DNA from: Enoplosus armatus
Taxonomy: Eukaryota; Chordata; Actinopteri; Centrarchiformes; Enoplosidae
Direction of reading: 5' to 3'
Length of the DNA stretch: 64,000 nucleotides
NCBI RefSeq assembly: GCF_043641665.1
Contig: NC_092188.1
Span: forward strand, 19,117,704 to 19,181,703
Shown: positions 53,719 to 64,000 of the stretch, in pieces
Numbering within the stretch: the first letter of the stretch is position 1
Layout: each line of letters opens with the position of its first letter
The notes under the pieces: model-generated
Told to the model about the DNA's origin: nothing
Databases searched by the model: none
Seen by the model: only the letters and a program-made list of their open reading frames with translations
Program-made: the position numbers and the translations under genes

Positions 53719-56700
53719 ATGGATAAAACATTGACATCAGGAAAGGAGGCTGTTGAGGACAAAGTGCATGACAATGACACCAGTGGGGAGGTGCAGCCAG
53801 ATGATGTGGAAATGGAGGAAACTAAAAGAGACTCACCCAGTAGGATTGCCAAGCCTGATGAAGCAGACGAGGAACTAGCTGAGAGGTTGCAGCCAGACTC
53901 CGCAACTGACGATGGCGATAGCCTCTGCACCATTTGTGGCTTCTCAGCCAAATGTCCGAGATCACTGAAGATTCACTATGCAAGAAAGCATGGAAAGAAC
54001 GCAAAGAATCCCAATAGAACTGCAAAGCCACCTGAAAATATCTCTGACGTGAGTCCAGCTGAAATCCAACAGGAAGTAGACATAGAGACAGAAAGTGCTG
54101 CTGAAGGTAAACAAAACCTGGAGCCCGATCTTGATGAGCTGAGATCAGCAGCCAGTGACAATGGCATGAACACAAAGAGTTTAACGAAAAAGGAAGCTGT
54201 ATTAGACAAACAGCAGGGAGATCCAGAAGAGGTGACCCCTACCCAAGAGAGAAGAGTAAGCAAGCGGACCCCAAAACCTAAGATGATATATTCTTGCAAC
54301 TACTGTGGGCAAGAGTTTAGGGACAAGTCCCCTCTAGATGTGCATATCCACAGATACCACACCAAAGACACCCCATACACATGTGAGTATGCTATTCTGC
54401 ACTTCAGTCAAAGCTGAAATCCAGCCTCTCACTGAGTTCATGTTATTCTAAAGATGTTAAATAGTTCAGTCTATATTTGGAGGAGAAATGTTCCATTAAA
54501 ACTTTGATAGGTTGATAGAAGTCTTAAGCATCAGGTTACATGTTCATCTAAATTCACTTTCACTTAATATAATACTGGTAATAGGTGTTAAACATTAAAC
54601 ATTCTGCATTTATTGTTCAAAGTTATGATTGCATGCAATCTTTCAACAGATTTGTTTAAATTGACTTGAAAAATGTATGTTTGAAATATCTTTCAGTTGA
54701 TGCTGATGAGAACATGGAGAAAGAAGAGGAATCTGAGGATCCTGGCAGCACTGTGAAGGCTACTCCAATACGAGTGGCGGCCAAACGTCCGCTCAGCAGG
54801 TTCCAGCTGAAGTGTACAAACTGTGATTTTAGGGTTAGCACCCCTGCGTTGCTGGAGAGCCATGCTCGAGTCAAACACCTGGACCAGGAGTGGTACCGTT
54901 GCAAATTGTGTAACTTTTTTTCGGCCACATCTGAGTGGATGGACGCTCACTTGTCCTCAGATAGCCACATGCAGCTGCAGAAAGGGGAGAAAAGCACAGA
55001 GTCTTCCTCATTTGAAGTCTACGTTGAGAGTATAAGCAGAGACAAAGCCGGAGATGGTGCTATTATAGATGATATGGCTCAGGTGGCTGGTGGAGAAGGA
55101 GTAGCTACTTTGACAGAAGGAGATCAGGAAACTGAAGAGGCAGTGGAGACTGCCAATGCTGTGTTGGCCGAGGAGGAAGATTTAGAGCTTGAACCTCCCA
55201 GAAAGAAAAGAGGAAGACCAAAGCAAGGGTCCACGACCACTTGTGGATACTGTGGCCTTGTAGTTTCCAACGCCACTAACCTGAGTGTCCATGTACGCCG
55301 CAAACACAGCAAGGAGTATGGCTACAGCTGCACTCTGTGCAACTACAGCTGTGTGACCAAAGGAGACATGGATCGTCACTGTATCACAAGGAAACATGTT
55401 AGACGTGCACAAGACTGTGCAAATAAGAACCCAGTCAAAGATCACACAAGTGCATCACAGCAGGAACCCACAAGTACACAAGCCCAGGAACCAAATGCAG
55501 CCTCACAGACCACCGACAAAGAGCAGGAATCTGACAACACAGCCTCCAAAGAACACTCAGAGCAAGAGCAAACTCAGTCAGACACAAGCCAGAAAAAAAG
55601 TAAATACAACTCTGCTTGCAGCCACTGCGATTTTGTAGCTCAATCAATTCCATCCCTCCATCTTCACGTCAAGAGAAAGCACACCAAAAACTTTGAGTAT
55701 GTCTGTCTAGCATGTAGCTACTATGCCGTAACGAGCAGGGAAATGTCTCGCCATGCAAACACAGAAAAGCACAAACAGAAAAGCCAGAAATACCTGGAAC
55801 CACTGGGGAGTGAAGGACAAAGAGATTTGGCACTGCCATTGAAGCTGAAGGAGGTCATTGAGCTTGTGGGGGCAAACTCTAACCCTCAATGTGAACCTCC
55901 TAGCTCCACAGAAGAGTCTGAATCTTGTTTTGATGACAGCCAAGCTATGGAAAGCCAGAATACAGCCGCACCCTCCGTAACTACAGAGCCTGCTGTGGCT
56001 AGTGTGGCTGGCAGTGTAGATGAGAAACAAGCAGAGAGTATTATATCTTCTGCTGGTGGTGAAACAGACCCCACCAACCAGACAATCGGACTTACAGAGC
56101 TGTGTGAACCCCAGCAGGCTCCAGCAGAACCTCAGCCTGCAGTGGATCAGTTTGCACAGCAAGAGAGCCAGGAGGAAGTGGGTAAACAAGCAGACAATGA
56201 ACACTTAAATGTAGATGTGATGATTTTAGATGCAAAAAGTGACAGCTCTCATTCAGATACCCAATTGTCCAAAGCCGTTCCCTTTGATGCCTGCATTGTA
56301 TCCATGAAGGCCCTTGCCGAACAGGAGCAGGCGCTGCAGGAAGGTCTGGCTCTAGAAGGCGAGGCTGCTGTGATATGTCTGACTGGGGGATCACCGGTGG
56401 CCTCCGGCTTACTGCCCACCGATTCTGCACATGTCAAGAAGCTCAAACGCAAGGAGGTGAAGGTGAGAGAAGAAGCCAAAGGGAGCAGCTCTCGCATACG
56501 ATGCGAGGACTGCGGCTTTATGGCCGACGGCATCAGCGGCCTCAACGTGCACATCTCAATGAAGCATCCGTCCAAGGAGAAGCATTTCCACTGCTTGGTG
56601 TGCGGCAAGTCATTCTACACCGAGAGCAACCTGCACCAGCACCTGACTAGCGCCGCCCACCTCCGCAATGAGCAGAACAGCGTGGAGGAGCTGCCCGAAG

Positions 56701-59700
56701 GGGGCGCGAGCTTCAAGTGTGTGAAATGCACAGACCGCTTCGAATCGGAGCAGGAACTGTTTGTTCACATAAAGGAGAAACACGAGGAGCTTCTGAGGGA
56801 GGTCAACAAGTACGTGTTGGAGGACACGGAGCAGATCAACCGCGAGCGCGAGGAGAACCAGGGCAGTGTGTGTAAATATTGTGGCAAGGTGTGCAAGAGT
56901 AGCAACTCCATGGCCTTCCTGGCACACATTCGCACACACACCGGTATGTATCCTCATACACTCTCCCTCCTACTGTTTGTATCTCTCACACATATATACT
57001 ATATATATCCACCAATTCAATATGTATGCTGTGTACAAGCAGGGCAAAGCTAATTTTTCCCTCATTTTACGTATGGTATTGAATAAAAGAATTAAAGGAG
57101 GGCCTTAACCCTACAGCCCACTACGAGTTTGTTAAAACACTGACAACATTAGGAAGGTGTTTATAATGCTTTATATTTTATCTCCCTGCAAATATTGGAA
57201 TGAATAACTTGGAAACACATATTTTAGATGCATTGTGATGCAATGTATATACTTATTTTGACTAGAAATAATATTTTGATCAGAAATATGTAAAAATACA
57301 TTAACTTAAATGCAATTTTACAGCTTGTACAGTTGCTGCGTAAGTTATTTAACCTGTGACTGATACAGATCGGATTTGTGGTTCTTATGAGGCCTTTTAA
57401 TGCCTTATGAGCACTTGATGAATACATGAAGTTTAACCAAAAATGGAAAACAATACAATAGAGGGGACTTTGTGTTGCTGCTCAACTATTAGGCCTTTTA
57501 TTTTTAGGTACAAGTTCATTGAATGGGGAGATCCAGCCTCTTCTTCGGCAGCTCAAGCTAATGTTAAGGCTGCTATCTACTGCAGCCAGGTAATAGCTGT
57601 TTCAGTAGAGGTGAAGGTAAAGACTGATTGAGCTTCAGACCAGCAGGAGAGACGCTAATGGACCCCAGATTGGGATTCCCTGAACAACGCTTGGTCAGAG
57701 ACATGTGCGACTTATAATTGATGTGTCCATTACCGAGACTCAGTTGTAATTATAGTCAATAAGTCTCTGTAAATGTGTTAAAGCTTAGGCTAAAAGCATT
57801 GGAGGTCCAAAGAGAGGTGGGCTAATAATTTAAAATAATCAATGCAGACGTATTCAAAGCCTTTAATTTCCCTTGTGTCTGTACGTCCATGTTTGTGTAT
57901 ATGTGTGTGAGCACTCGTATACCTAGTGAATGTGTATATGTCAGCCTTCATGGCTAGCTGATTATGCTCAATCCATTAAGATTTATCTTGTCATTTATAA
58001 TGCAAAGCAGGGCTGCGCTGGCCAGGGCTTGCGGCTGGGAAATGTCCGGCAGGTTAAGAACATAGGGCGCTCCATTACTTTTCCCTGACCATGTGTATTA
58101 ATTGCTTTTAAAATCAACTTAATGCAGGAACGAGATGTGAGGGCGCCATCAATAAATGCCCTTCTCTGCCTCCTATGGTTCACCCCCCTTTCAGCCCAAA
58201 CTTTAATGGGACTTTAATTGAAGTCCATGCTCTGTGCTTGCAATGTGTGTACATGATTGTATCTGTCTTTGTGTGTGTGTATGAATGGGAGATTGTTTCC
58301 ACTTCAGACTCAGAGGCAGTGGATGGATTTTTGTAGGTATTGTAGCTCTTGGTAGAAAACCCAGAGATTACATTCCCTGTGTGTGTTCACTGAATACATG
58401 TGAAATACTTAAAGCAGTGTGGTGATTTTACTCTGCTATGTCATCATATGTCCATAAATGCAATGGGCTAAAAATGTGTTGCAGTAAAATATCCTGATAT
58501 GCTGTTACTTGGGTAGTATAAGAGGGGTAACCTATGTATTTGCATGGGCAGAGGAATAATTTCTCTTTAAGGAAACTTGTCCTTGTATCTAGTATGTATG
58601 CCACTCACCTTGTGTGGCCAAAGTCAGATTGCTTACTGCTAAAATCAGGTTGCTCAAAGCTGCAAGAATTGGAGGTTAAAATCCAGATGATTAATGTTCA
58701 GCCACCACTTTCTTCTTATTAACGGTAGTCTATATGTATTCATAATTTTATCCTGTGTCATAATTCTAGAGTTTTGAGGTCACTTACTTAGTGTTACTTA
58801 AGAAAATGAAAGCTGTGACACTGAGGTCCCAACAGATGGCTTCAAGTCAAGGGCACATTCTGAGGTTTCAAATGATGAATACTTTGTTTTTTAGGTTTAC
58901 ATCTTTTTATTCAATTGAGTTATGTTCTTGTTTATGGGATTACTTCTCCACTTTCATTTATGCTGTTCTTATTTGTGGAAAGCACCTATTTCTCTTCATT
59001 TTGACAACATATGCCAGTTGTTATTATTGCTAAGTTCCCTCATTACAGTGAATTATTCACCTTTTATATGGTGGTCATTTATTCTGGGAGTTTGTTTGTG
59101 GGGCTGTGGAGCTGCACGGTGGGGGTCTGCCAGTTTCTGGGCTGGGAGCACGTCCAGATCCTTTTAATTAAGACCTAGTTTTTATTCACTTGATTAATCA
59201 GTGAAATCAGGAGACGGTAGTGGGAGGCTGCACACAGATTTGTCAATTTGTCGCTTAAAGGAAACACGTACACATGCTTGCATTTTGCCAATGAGGGTAC
59301 AGCTGGAATTTGCATTTTGAGGTAAATTGGTCACTTTTTCACTGGAGTGAGCTGTCTGACCTCAGACTGAGACTCAAAGTAATGGACACATATGCCATGC
59401 ATACACGTTCACATACAGGAAAACACTGCAAGAGCTCCACTGGGCGGCCTTATGTCAGGATTTTTCAAAATTTCAACATGTTTTCCCCCTTGATTTGATC
59501 TTCTATCAAGTATAGAAGCATTTGAAAGTATGTTTAGAGCATCATGGGACATTAAAATCTGCACTAAAAGCAATGTCTGCCCCCAGAGGCACTGTGATGA
59601 AGGAGGACCTTGTATCAAATTGAAAGTGGATGACACGTAATCTACATGTTATATATTTATTTTATTTCATTTGCTGTGAAGTCCATTTTGCAACCAGATC

Positions 59701-61788
59701 CAGACTCAGACAGGGTAGACCAAAATTGGCAAAAAGGGTATATACAAAATGTAATTACAATGTCAAAGGGGTTTTTAAGGATGAAATGTTGATCCATCTG
59801 CATGAGTTCTCTACTAACCATCACCATCACTCACCATCAAACTAATCAGAGCATGGAATTTTGATGACAAAAAAACATAGAAGGACCAGATGGAGAAAAG
59901 CATGGATTTGAAAAGGTGACAGCTGAGTCAACGTGAAAATAGAAAGTAGACTGGGACACGACTGAAGTATTTACAGCTCTAGATTTAATTGCTGTTTTTC
60001 CCTGCCAGCACCTCCTGCTGCAGTGGTCACCATGCAGGCAGTGGAGGGACTGGTGAAACAGTGTGTGCAGAGGGAAGTCTACAGGCTTCAGAAGTCTTGG
60101 GATGAGTTGGCACAGGACCACAAGAAGGCACTGGAGGACAGGTTGTACCTCAGGAGAACTGTTGGGGAGTTTGGGCGGGAGCCGGCCAGACTTAGTGAGG
60201 ACAACAATTCTTTCCAACAGACTCTCCAAAGCATGGCGGAGATGGTAAAGCTCAGTGGCAACGGTGGTGACTGCAGTTTTAACTGCTGTGCCTCTCGCCC
60301 TCTCCTTGCCCCCCACGTAAACTGGCCTGCAGTGCCTTCTCATGGTGTGTGGAGTCACAATTTTCACCTCATTAATACCTCTAGAGCGGCTGTACGAACA
60401 CCATCAACCCCTAATGTCCTTCTGCAGACCGTGGATCCAGAGATAGAAGACAAAACCTTTAGTGTCACAAAACACAGAGATGGCCACTGGTGTCCAGTTG
60501 ATTATGCAGCAAGTATGTTTATGATGATCGTGGACTTCTCCACATACCTCTCCTTGGCACAGACGGTGAATTGGAATGGGTCCGATGGCAATCAGGAATG
60601 TTATTCTTAAGTTAAAGGAGCTTCTTCAGCACTGTTACAAGGACATTTCAAACCGGAAATGGAAAGACATTAGAGACTGTTTATGAAAGACTGAGAAGGC
60701 GTTGGACGAGGACAGAAAGGATGTATCATTGAAAAAAGACTTGCTGTACAGCTTGTCGTGTCTTTAGGGTAATGACAGTGACATAGCTGTAAATTGTTTT
60801 GGTTTTTTAGAAAATGAATGCGTAATCTATCATATGTATATTTATTGGACTTAATGCGTGCAGGCCTATTTCCAAATATTACATTTTGATTCATACTCTT
60901 ATCAATGTCATCAGGTTTATCTCGACTTGGGCTTGAGAATTTTTAATTCTTGGAGCTTGACCCCTATCAAGCACTAAAAGTCCGAATCACCTGGACCCTA
61001 CTGCTTCAATTATGACATTTCTCTTTTTGATATGTATTTTGTGAATCGCTGGAGTGTCCCTTTAATACAGCCGCATGTTTAGAAGACTGAATGTTTGTGC
61101 TGACGTGCACAGGTGTAGTTTCCCCATATGGGATCATGTTTAATATTTCTATGACTTGTGGCACTGTATTACCCATGTTCTAATCCAGTCACTGTAATGT
61201 AACATGGACCTATTGGTAGGCTACAACAGGAAACAATGTGACAGATAAAATGTTGACTGGACATCTGCAACCCTTTGTGTGACAGATTATGATAATTTAC
61301 ACCACGGCTGAAAGTGTACATTAGCTGGCTGTTAAAAGAAACCTAACAGTCCAGACATTTATTTATATGAAATGATCATATATTATTCTTTTCTTCCAAA
61401 CCTGAAGATTAATGCTAAGGCTATGACAGGAGTGTGTGGCAGGTGCAAGGCTTAAGACATAACCTTGTGTCTGTGTGAGTGGAGTGAAGCATTGCATGAG
61501 GTTCTTCTCTCCTCTCAGGAAATGAATTAGTCATTCCCTGTCTCATCTGGGATGTGAGGGAGCCACATCGCCCCTATGTGGATGGCAATATTAATTTAAC
61601 ATGACACTGCATTGATGGTCAATTTCAGTTTCACGGAGGCTGTTTAAGTGGAGTGGTGGAGTATTAATGTGATAAGATGTGAGAACTGAGGGACGTTACA
61701 TCTCTCTCCTTTCTGCCATGTCTCATACTCAGCCAGCCATCTGGACAAATCAGTTCCCCACACGCCTCCCTCTCACCTCAACTTTAGG

Positions 61789-61825
<37 letters not shown>

Positions 61826-63422
61826 TGAGAAGGAGAGAGAACGATTGTCTCTCCTTCTGTTTGTCCATGGGTGATTATGTCTTGTGAATTTAATGTGTGT
61901 GTCTGTATGCACACGCATAGGTGTGAGGTGGGGTTCTGAATCTAGATGTAGGTGTGTTTAGGTGTGAGTGTGTCTTTTTTTTTTTTTTAACGGGTGTTGA
62001 TGATTGTGTTGTGTGATTATTTTTTTCAAGTGTGTGTGAAAGTGTCTGCACATTTAGGTGTGAAGTGTGTAGTTATGTATAGGGATTTTATGTGTTTATC
62101 TGCCTTTATTTGTTCTTGTGTATGTGCTTTTGTGACTGTAGAGATTTGTGTGTGTGTGGTATACTGTAGGGACATGTGAAATGCCCCCCCCCCCCTTGTT
62201 TATGGGCCTTGTTAGCACAGGCTTGCCTTTCAATCTTCGTTACCAGCTTAAAATTCGATGTGTCGTACTTCCAGCTCACAGCAAGTGAACCGTGTATGAA
62301 CGAATTAGTAATCTACACAAAGTGCTTAATCAAATCAGCGGCTGCCCCTGGAATAAATATTGTAGAATGTCTTGGGATATTCACTGTGAGCGGGTGAGGG
62401 TTTGCTCAAAGATGCATATGTGGATATCATACCAGGCTGCCACTTAGATTGCAGTGTCGCACTGTGTGGTGCTGGCCTAAATCTGGCTCAGCCTGCCAAA
62501 CAAAATAACCATTTCACTTTGCCAAATGCATATGTTTAAGTTTTGTGAAGAAGTGTAGGCTTTAGCAAATATTTTGGCGGGATTTAGAGTGTGGTATGGT
62601 TTGGTAAACCTTATGTATAACTGATTTTGTCTAACATAAACAACTTTTATATGCCCAGTTCTGAAGGACCCGGCTCCCTCTTTTAACTTGAGCTAGTAGA
62701 TGTTTGTGCGTCACACGGATAGCGGAGGCATCAGCCCTCGCAGCTCTGCTCTTCAATGAGGGATGGCAGGCAGAGGCTCTGCCACTCTCTCAAACGCTAC
62801 CCCACCCTCTGGACTTATTAATGACAATAATTAGGGAGAAACCTCCCCGCGAAGCCCGCCAGAGTGATTAGCGCTTTAATGATGGAATGGGAGGTAGTGA
62901 GCGCACACAGAATTGATTTACGTATTCGCCCTGACCTTTGGAATCCAATTTACGCATCCACAGGCAAAGGAAGAGTAGGTAAGAGATGAAGGAGAGTGAC
63001 AAGGATAGATAGAGAGTGAAAGAAAAGACGCCTGGCACTTGGAGTGTGACTGTAGTTTTTTATGAGGACTGAAGTAAAGGCATCTGTTTTTACATTTCTG
63101 AAGTCATTTTGTGGCTGTGAAGTAGGTTGAAGTCCTAGCAACAGAGCTAATAACAGTCTTACATGCCTGGCATTGAAAAATGATCTCTAATGTAAAATCT
63201 AATTTCTGCTTAGCGGTTATACAGTCATGTTATATTAAACCTGCCACTTCTTTCTTTCAAACACAACATTATTGTTGGATATGAACTCTCCATGCTTTGT
63301 CTTGCAGGATCCAAGCCCTTCATGTGCAAGATCTGTAACTTTGCCACCGCTCAGCTGGGAGACGCCAGGAACCACGTGAAGAGACACCTCGGCATGAGAG
63401 AGTACAAATGTGACATCTGTGG
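53719..63422 (+). CDS. znf407: Zinc finger protein 407, N-terminal part (runs past window end)
   Basis: Nuclear C2H2 zinc-finger protein, presumed DNA-binding transcription regulator. Coding exons: 53,719-54,382 (phase 1 end), 54,697-56,943 (phase 1 end), 63,308-63,422 (phase 2 end), all with GT-AG borders, giving 1,008 whole residues so far. Fingers seen: C70-C73-H86-H91, C193-C196-H209-H214, C261-C264-H277-H282, C290-C293-H306-H312, C404-C407-H420-H425, C433-C436-H449-H455, then six more in the same exon, one in the last exon (starting FMCKIC) and a partial one (YKCDIC). An AT-hook-like RKKRGRPK lies at about 390-397. Long acidic Ser/Glu-rich linkers separate finger pairs. The last stretch (about 800-1008), with AFLAHIRTHTG joined to SKPFMCKIC and RNHVKRHLGMREYKC, is what I recall of vertebrate ZNF407. 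The start is ATG 53,719; a GTG seven codons upstream is not a plausible start. The region before this point seems several hundred residues shorter than in human ZNF407. ZFAT is the main alternative (AT-hook, many fingers) but fits less well. Confidence 0.83.
57640..57870. promoter_or_regulatory. Putative conserved non-coding element 1 in znf407 intron
   Basis: Non-repetitive block with dense homeodomain-like and HMG-like cores (ACTTATAATTGATG, TTGTAATTATAGTC, GGGCTAATAATTTAAAATAA, TATTCAAAGCCTTTAATTTC) and balanced composition. No frame. The call rests on appearance only. Confidence 0.3.
57960..58225. promoter_or_regulatory. Putative conserved non-coding element 2 in znf407 intron
   Basis: A block with TTTATAATGCAAAGCAGGGC, GCGCTGGCCAGGGCTTGCGG, TGTGTATTAATTGCTTTTAA and GGGACTTTAATTGAAG mixes GC-rich words with TAAT/ATTA cores, a texture typical of deeply conserved developmental enhancers. 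Flanked by ordinary GT-rich DNA. Confidence 0.35.
59680..59845 (+). pseudogene. Zinc-finger-like / AT-hook-like fragment
   Basis: The frame ending at 59,845 reads RLRQGRPKLAKRVYTKCNYN, then VKGVFKDEMLIHLHEFSTNHH. QGRPK resembles an AT-hook core, and the following stretch resembles a C2H2 finger that lacks its first cysteine. It lies about 160 bases upstream of the unassigned cluster on the same strand and may belong to the same remnant. No family is assigned. Confidence 0.25.
60009..60770 (+). pseudogene. Unassigned exon-like cluster or gene remnant inside znf407 intron
   Basis: A 195-codon frame (60,023-60,610; first ATG 60,032) has no family I recognise. Its first part, about 75 residues (VEGLVKQCVQREVYRLQKSW onward to LQSMAEM), is charged, heptad-like and probably helical or coiled coil. 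Splice-like signals frame it: acceptor TTTTTCCCTGCCAG at 60,008 and donor ATG|GTAAAG at 60,244 enclose 236 bases (2 + 78 codons). A second acceptor (CTTCTGCAG, 60,427) and donor (GTATGT, 60,513) enclose 85 bases reading TVDPEIEDKTF onward. A third acceptor (TTGGCACAG) ends at 60,562, and the phases remain compatible. Beyond it, another frame reads RNVILKLKELLQHCYKDI and, after a stop, KTEKALDEDRKD, so at least the 3' part looks broken. The 50-base gap between the last two segments is short for an intron. It could be a decayed nested gene, a retro-derived fragment, or alternative znf407 exons. Confidence 0.35.
61500..61720. promoter_or_regulatory. Putative conserved non-coding element 3 in znf407 intron
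   Basis: Contains GAAATGAATTAGTCATTCCC, ATGGCAATATTAATTTAACA and GTGGAGTATTAATGTGATAA, with several TAAT cores and no coding frame. Lies just upstream of the GT microsatellite. Confidence 0.25.
61789..61823. repeat. (GT)n microsatellite
   Basis: About 17 GT units, followed by GT-rich DNA to about 62,165 and short T-runs. Confidence 0.9.
62195..62400. promoter_or_regulatory. Putative conserved non-coding element 4 in znf407 intron
   Basis: Unique-looking block between GT-rich DNA and AT-rich DNA, with AACGAATTAGTAATCTAC, AAGTGCTTAATCAAATCAGC and GGAATAAATATTGTAGAATG. No recognisable protein. Confidence 0.25.
62690..62960. promoter_or_regulatory. Putative conserved non-coding element 5 in znf407 intron
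   Basis: GC-richer block with CTTATTAATGACAATAATTA, ACCTCCCCGCGAAGCCCGCC, GTGATTAGCGCTTTAATGAT and ATTGATTTACGTATTCGCCC. Multiple TAAT/ATTA cores and CpGs survive without coding capacity, about 350 bases before the next znf407 exon. Confidence 0.35.
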
Positions 63423-64000
63423 GTGAGTTGCAAGGACTAACATCTTTTTAAATAGGATTGAAAACACTTTCTTTGAAAGCAAAGAGAGGATTCTAAACTC
63501 TAAAGGAGTGAAATTGACATTGGCAGTGTTACAACTTTAAAAAGAGACAGAGTGTAGACAAATCATTGAACTGAACCTTTACACCCCTACTCAATTATTT
63601 AAGTATGTGTATGTTAGCGTTAAAGGATTAGGTAAGTTTGGGACCAGTAAATTAACATTACATGATAACACAGCCTGCTGCCTCTATTAACATCTCATAT
63701 TTATCTGGAAACAAAAATAGGGATAGTTTAGGAGGAATTCAGTATAGCTTCCAGAACAAACAAAAACTGCCATCGTTCTTGAGAGTTGAAAGCAAACACC
63801 AGTGACAGCCAGCGAGTGGCTGTGGTCCTCCCATCAGGTGTAGGAAGGTTTCATGTTGGTGGTCTAAGGAGTGATCTGCTAATTATCTATTGTACAGCCC
63901 ACTTTAAATTGCGTTTGTCTCAAGCTAATTCATAATTCAATCCAATTTAACCCTGACCGACCACAAGAGAAGTCCTGCTAAACTGATGAGCTGTAGAAAA
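63423..64000 (+). other. znf407: Start of next znf407 intron, to window edge
   Basis: Begins with donor GTGAGT after the TGTGG that opens a further zinc finger. No later exon, and nothing else notable, is seen before the window ends. Confidence 0.8.

Larger units (their letters stand above)
56944..63307 (+). other. znf407: Large znf407 intron
   Basis: Bounded by CACCG|GTATGT and CTTGCAG|GATCC; the flanking exons are both in phase 1 and join to rebuild the THTGSKPF finger linker. The intron contains several stretches that look like conserved non-coding elements (57,640-57,870; 57,960-58,225; 61,500-61,720; 62,195-62,400; 62,690-62,960), an unassigned exon-like cluster (59,660-60,770), a GT microsatellite (61,789-61,823) and GT-rich DNA (61,900-62,165). 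Confidence 0.85.

Noticed and set aside
54383..54696. Missing exon within the first short znf407 coding intron
   Set aside because: A second acceptor-like CAACAG near 54,650 leads to an in-frame stop within a few codons, and no finger sequence is present.
55707..56204. 165-codon minus-strand frame opposite znf407
   Set aside because: It is the antisense shadow of the large znf407 exon; the composition (Leu/Phe/Cys-rich) is what an acidic, Gln/Glu-rich coding strand gives when read backwards.
1..64000. Search for CRISPR arrays, operons, phage or prokaryotic islands
   Set aside because: None found; the DNA is plainly vertebrate, and the regular repeats are microsatellites or interspersed transposon relics.

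Overview
This is nuclear DNA from a ray-finned fish, probably a percomorph teleost. Evidence: genes with GT-AG introns, abundant CA/GT microsatellites, long gene-poor stretches, and diverged copies of short dispersed repeats of kinds I recognise as common in teleosts. There is no operon structure, CRISPR array or prokaryotic feature. Two protein-coding genes are well supported, both on the + strand.

Layout. 1-10,000 is gene-free flanking DNA with transposon fossils. A possible non-coding first exon of has2 ends at 10,902. The has2 (hyaluronan synthase 2) coding sequence lies in three exons (19,618-20,244; 22,408-22,509; 22,649-23,578) that join in frame to 552 codons. A long 3' UTR follows, with candidate poly(A) signals at 25,904 and 26,469. 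About 25 kb (26.5-51.5 kb) is gene-poor, with microsatellites and decayed mobile elements. A second gene starts near 51.6 kb with a non-coding exon; its coding exons (53,719-54,382; 54,697-56,943; 63,308-63,422) encode the N-terminal ~1,008 residues of a multi-C2H2 zinc-finger protein that I identify as ZNF407. It runs off the right edge.

The two genes have no obvious biochemical link: HAS2 makes hyaluronan at the plasma membrane and ZNF407 is a nuclear DNA-binding protein. A pair of CTCF-like motifs in divergent orientation (49,595 and 53,452) flanks the znf407 promoter and could mark a domain boundary. The large znf407 intron (56,944-63,307) is the least explained region. It holds several stretches with the look of conserved non-coding elements, plus a cluster of exon-like segments (about 59.66-60.77 kb) with in-phase splice signals that I cannot assign to a family.

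I did not find a clearly new biological system. The most worthwhile leads are the unassigned exon-like cluster, the putative conserved elements, and the divergent CTCF-like pair.
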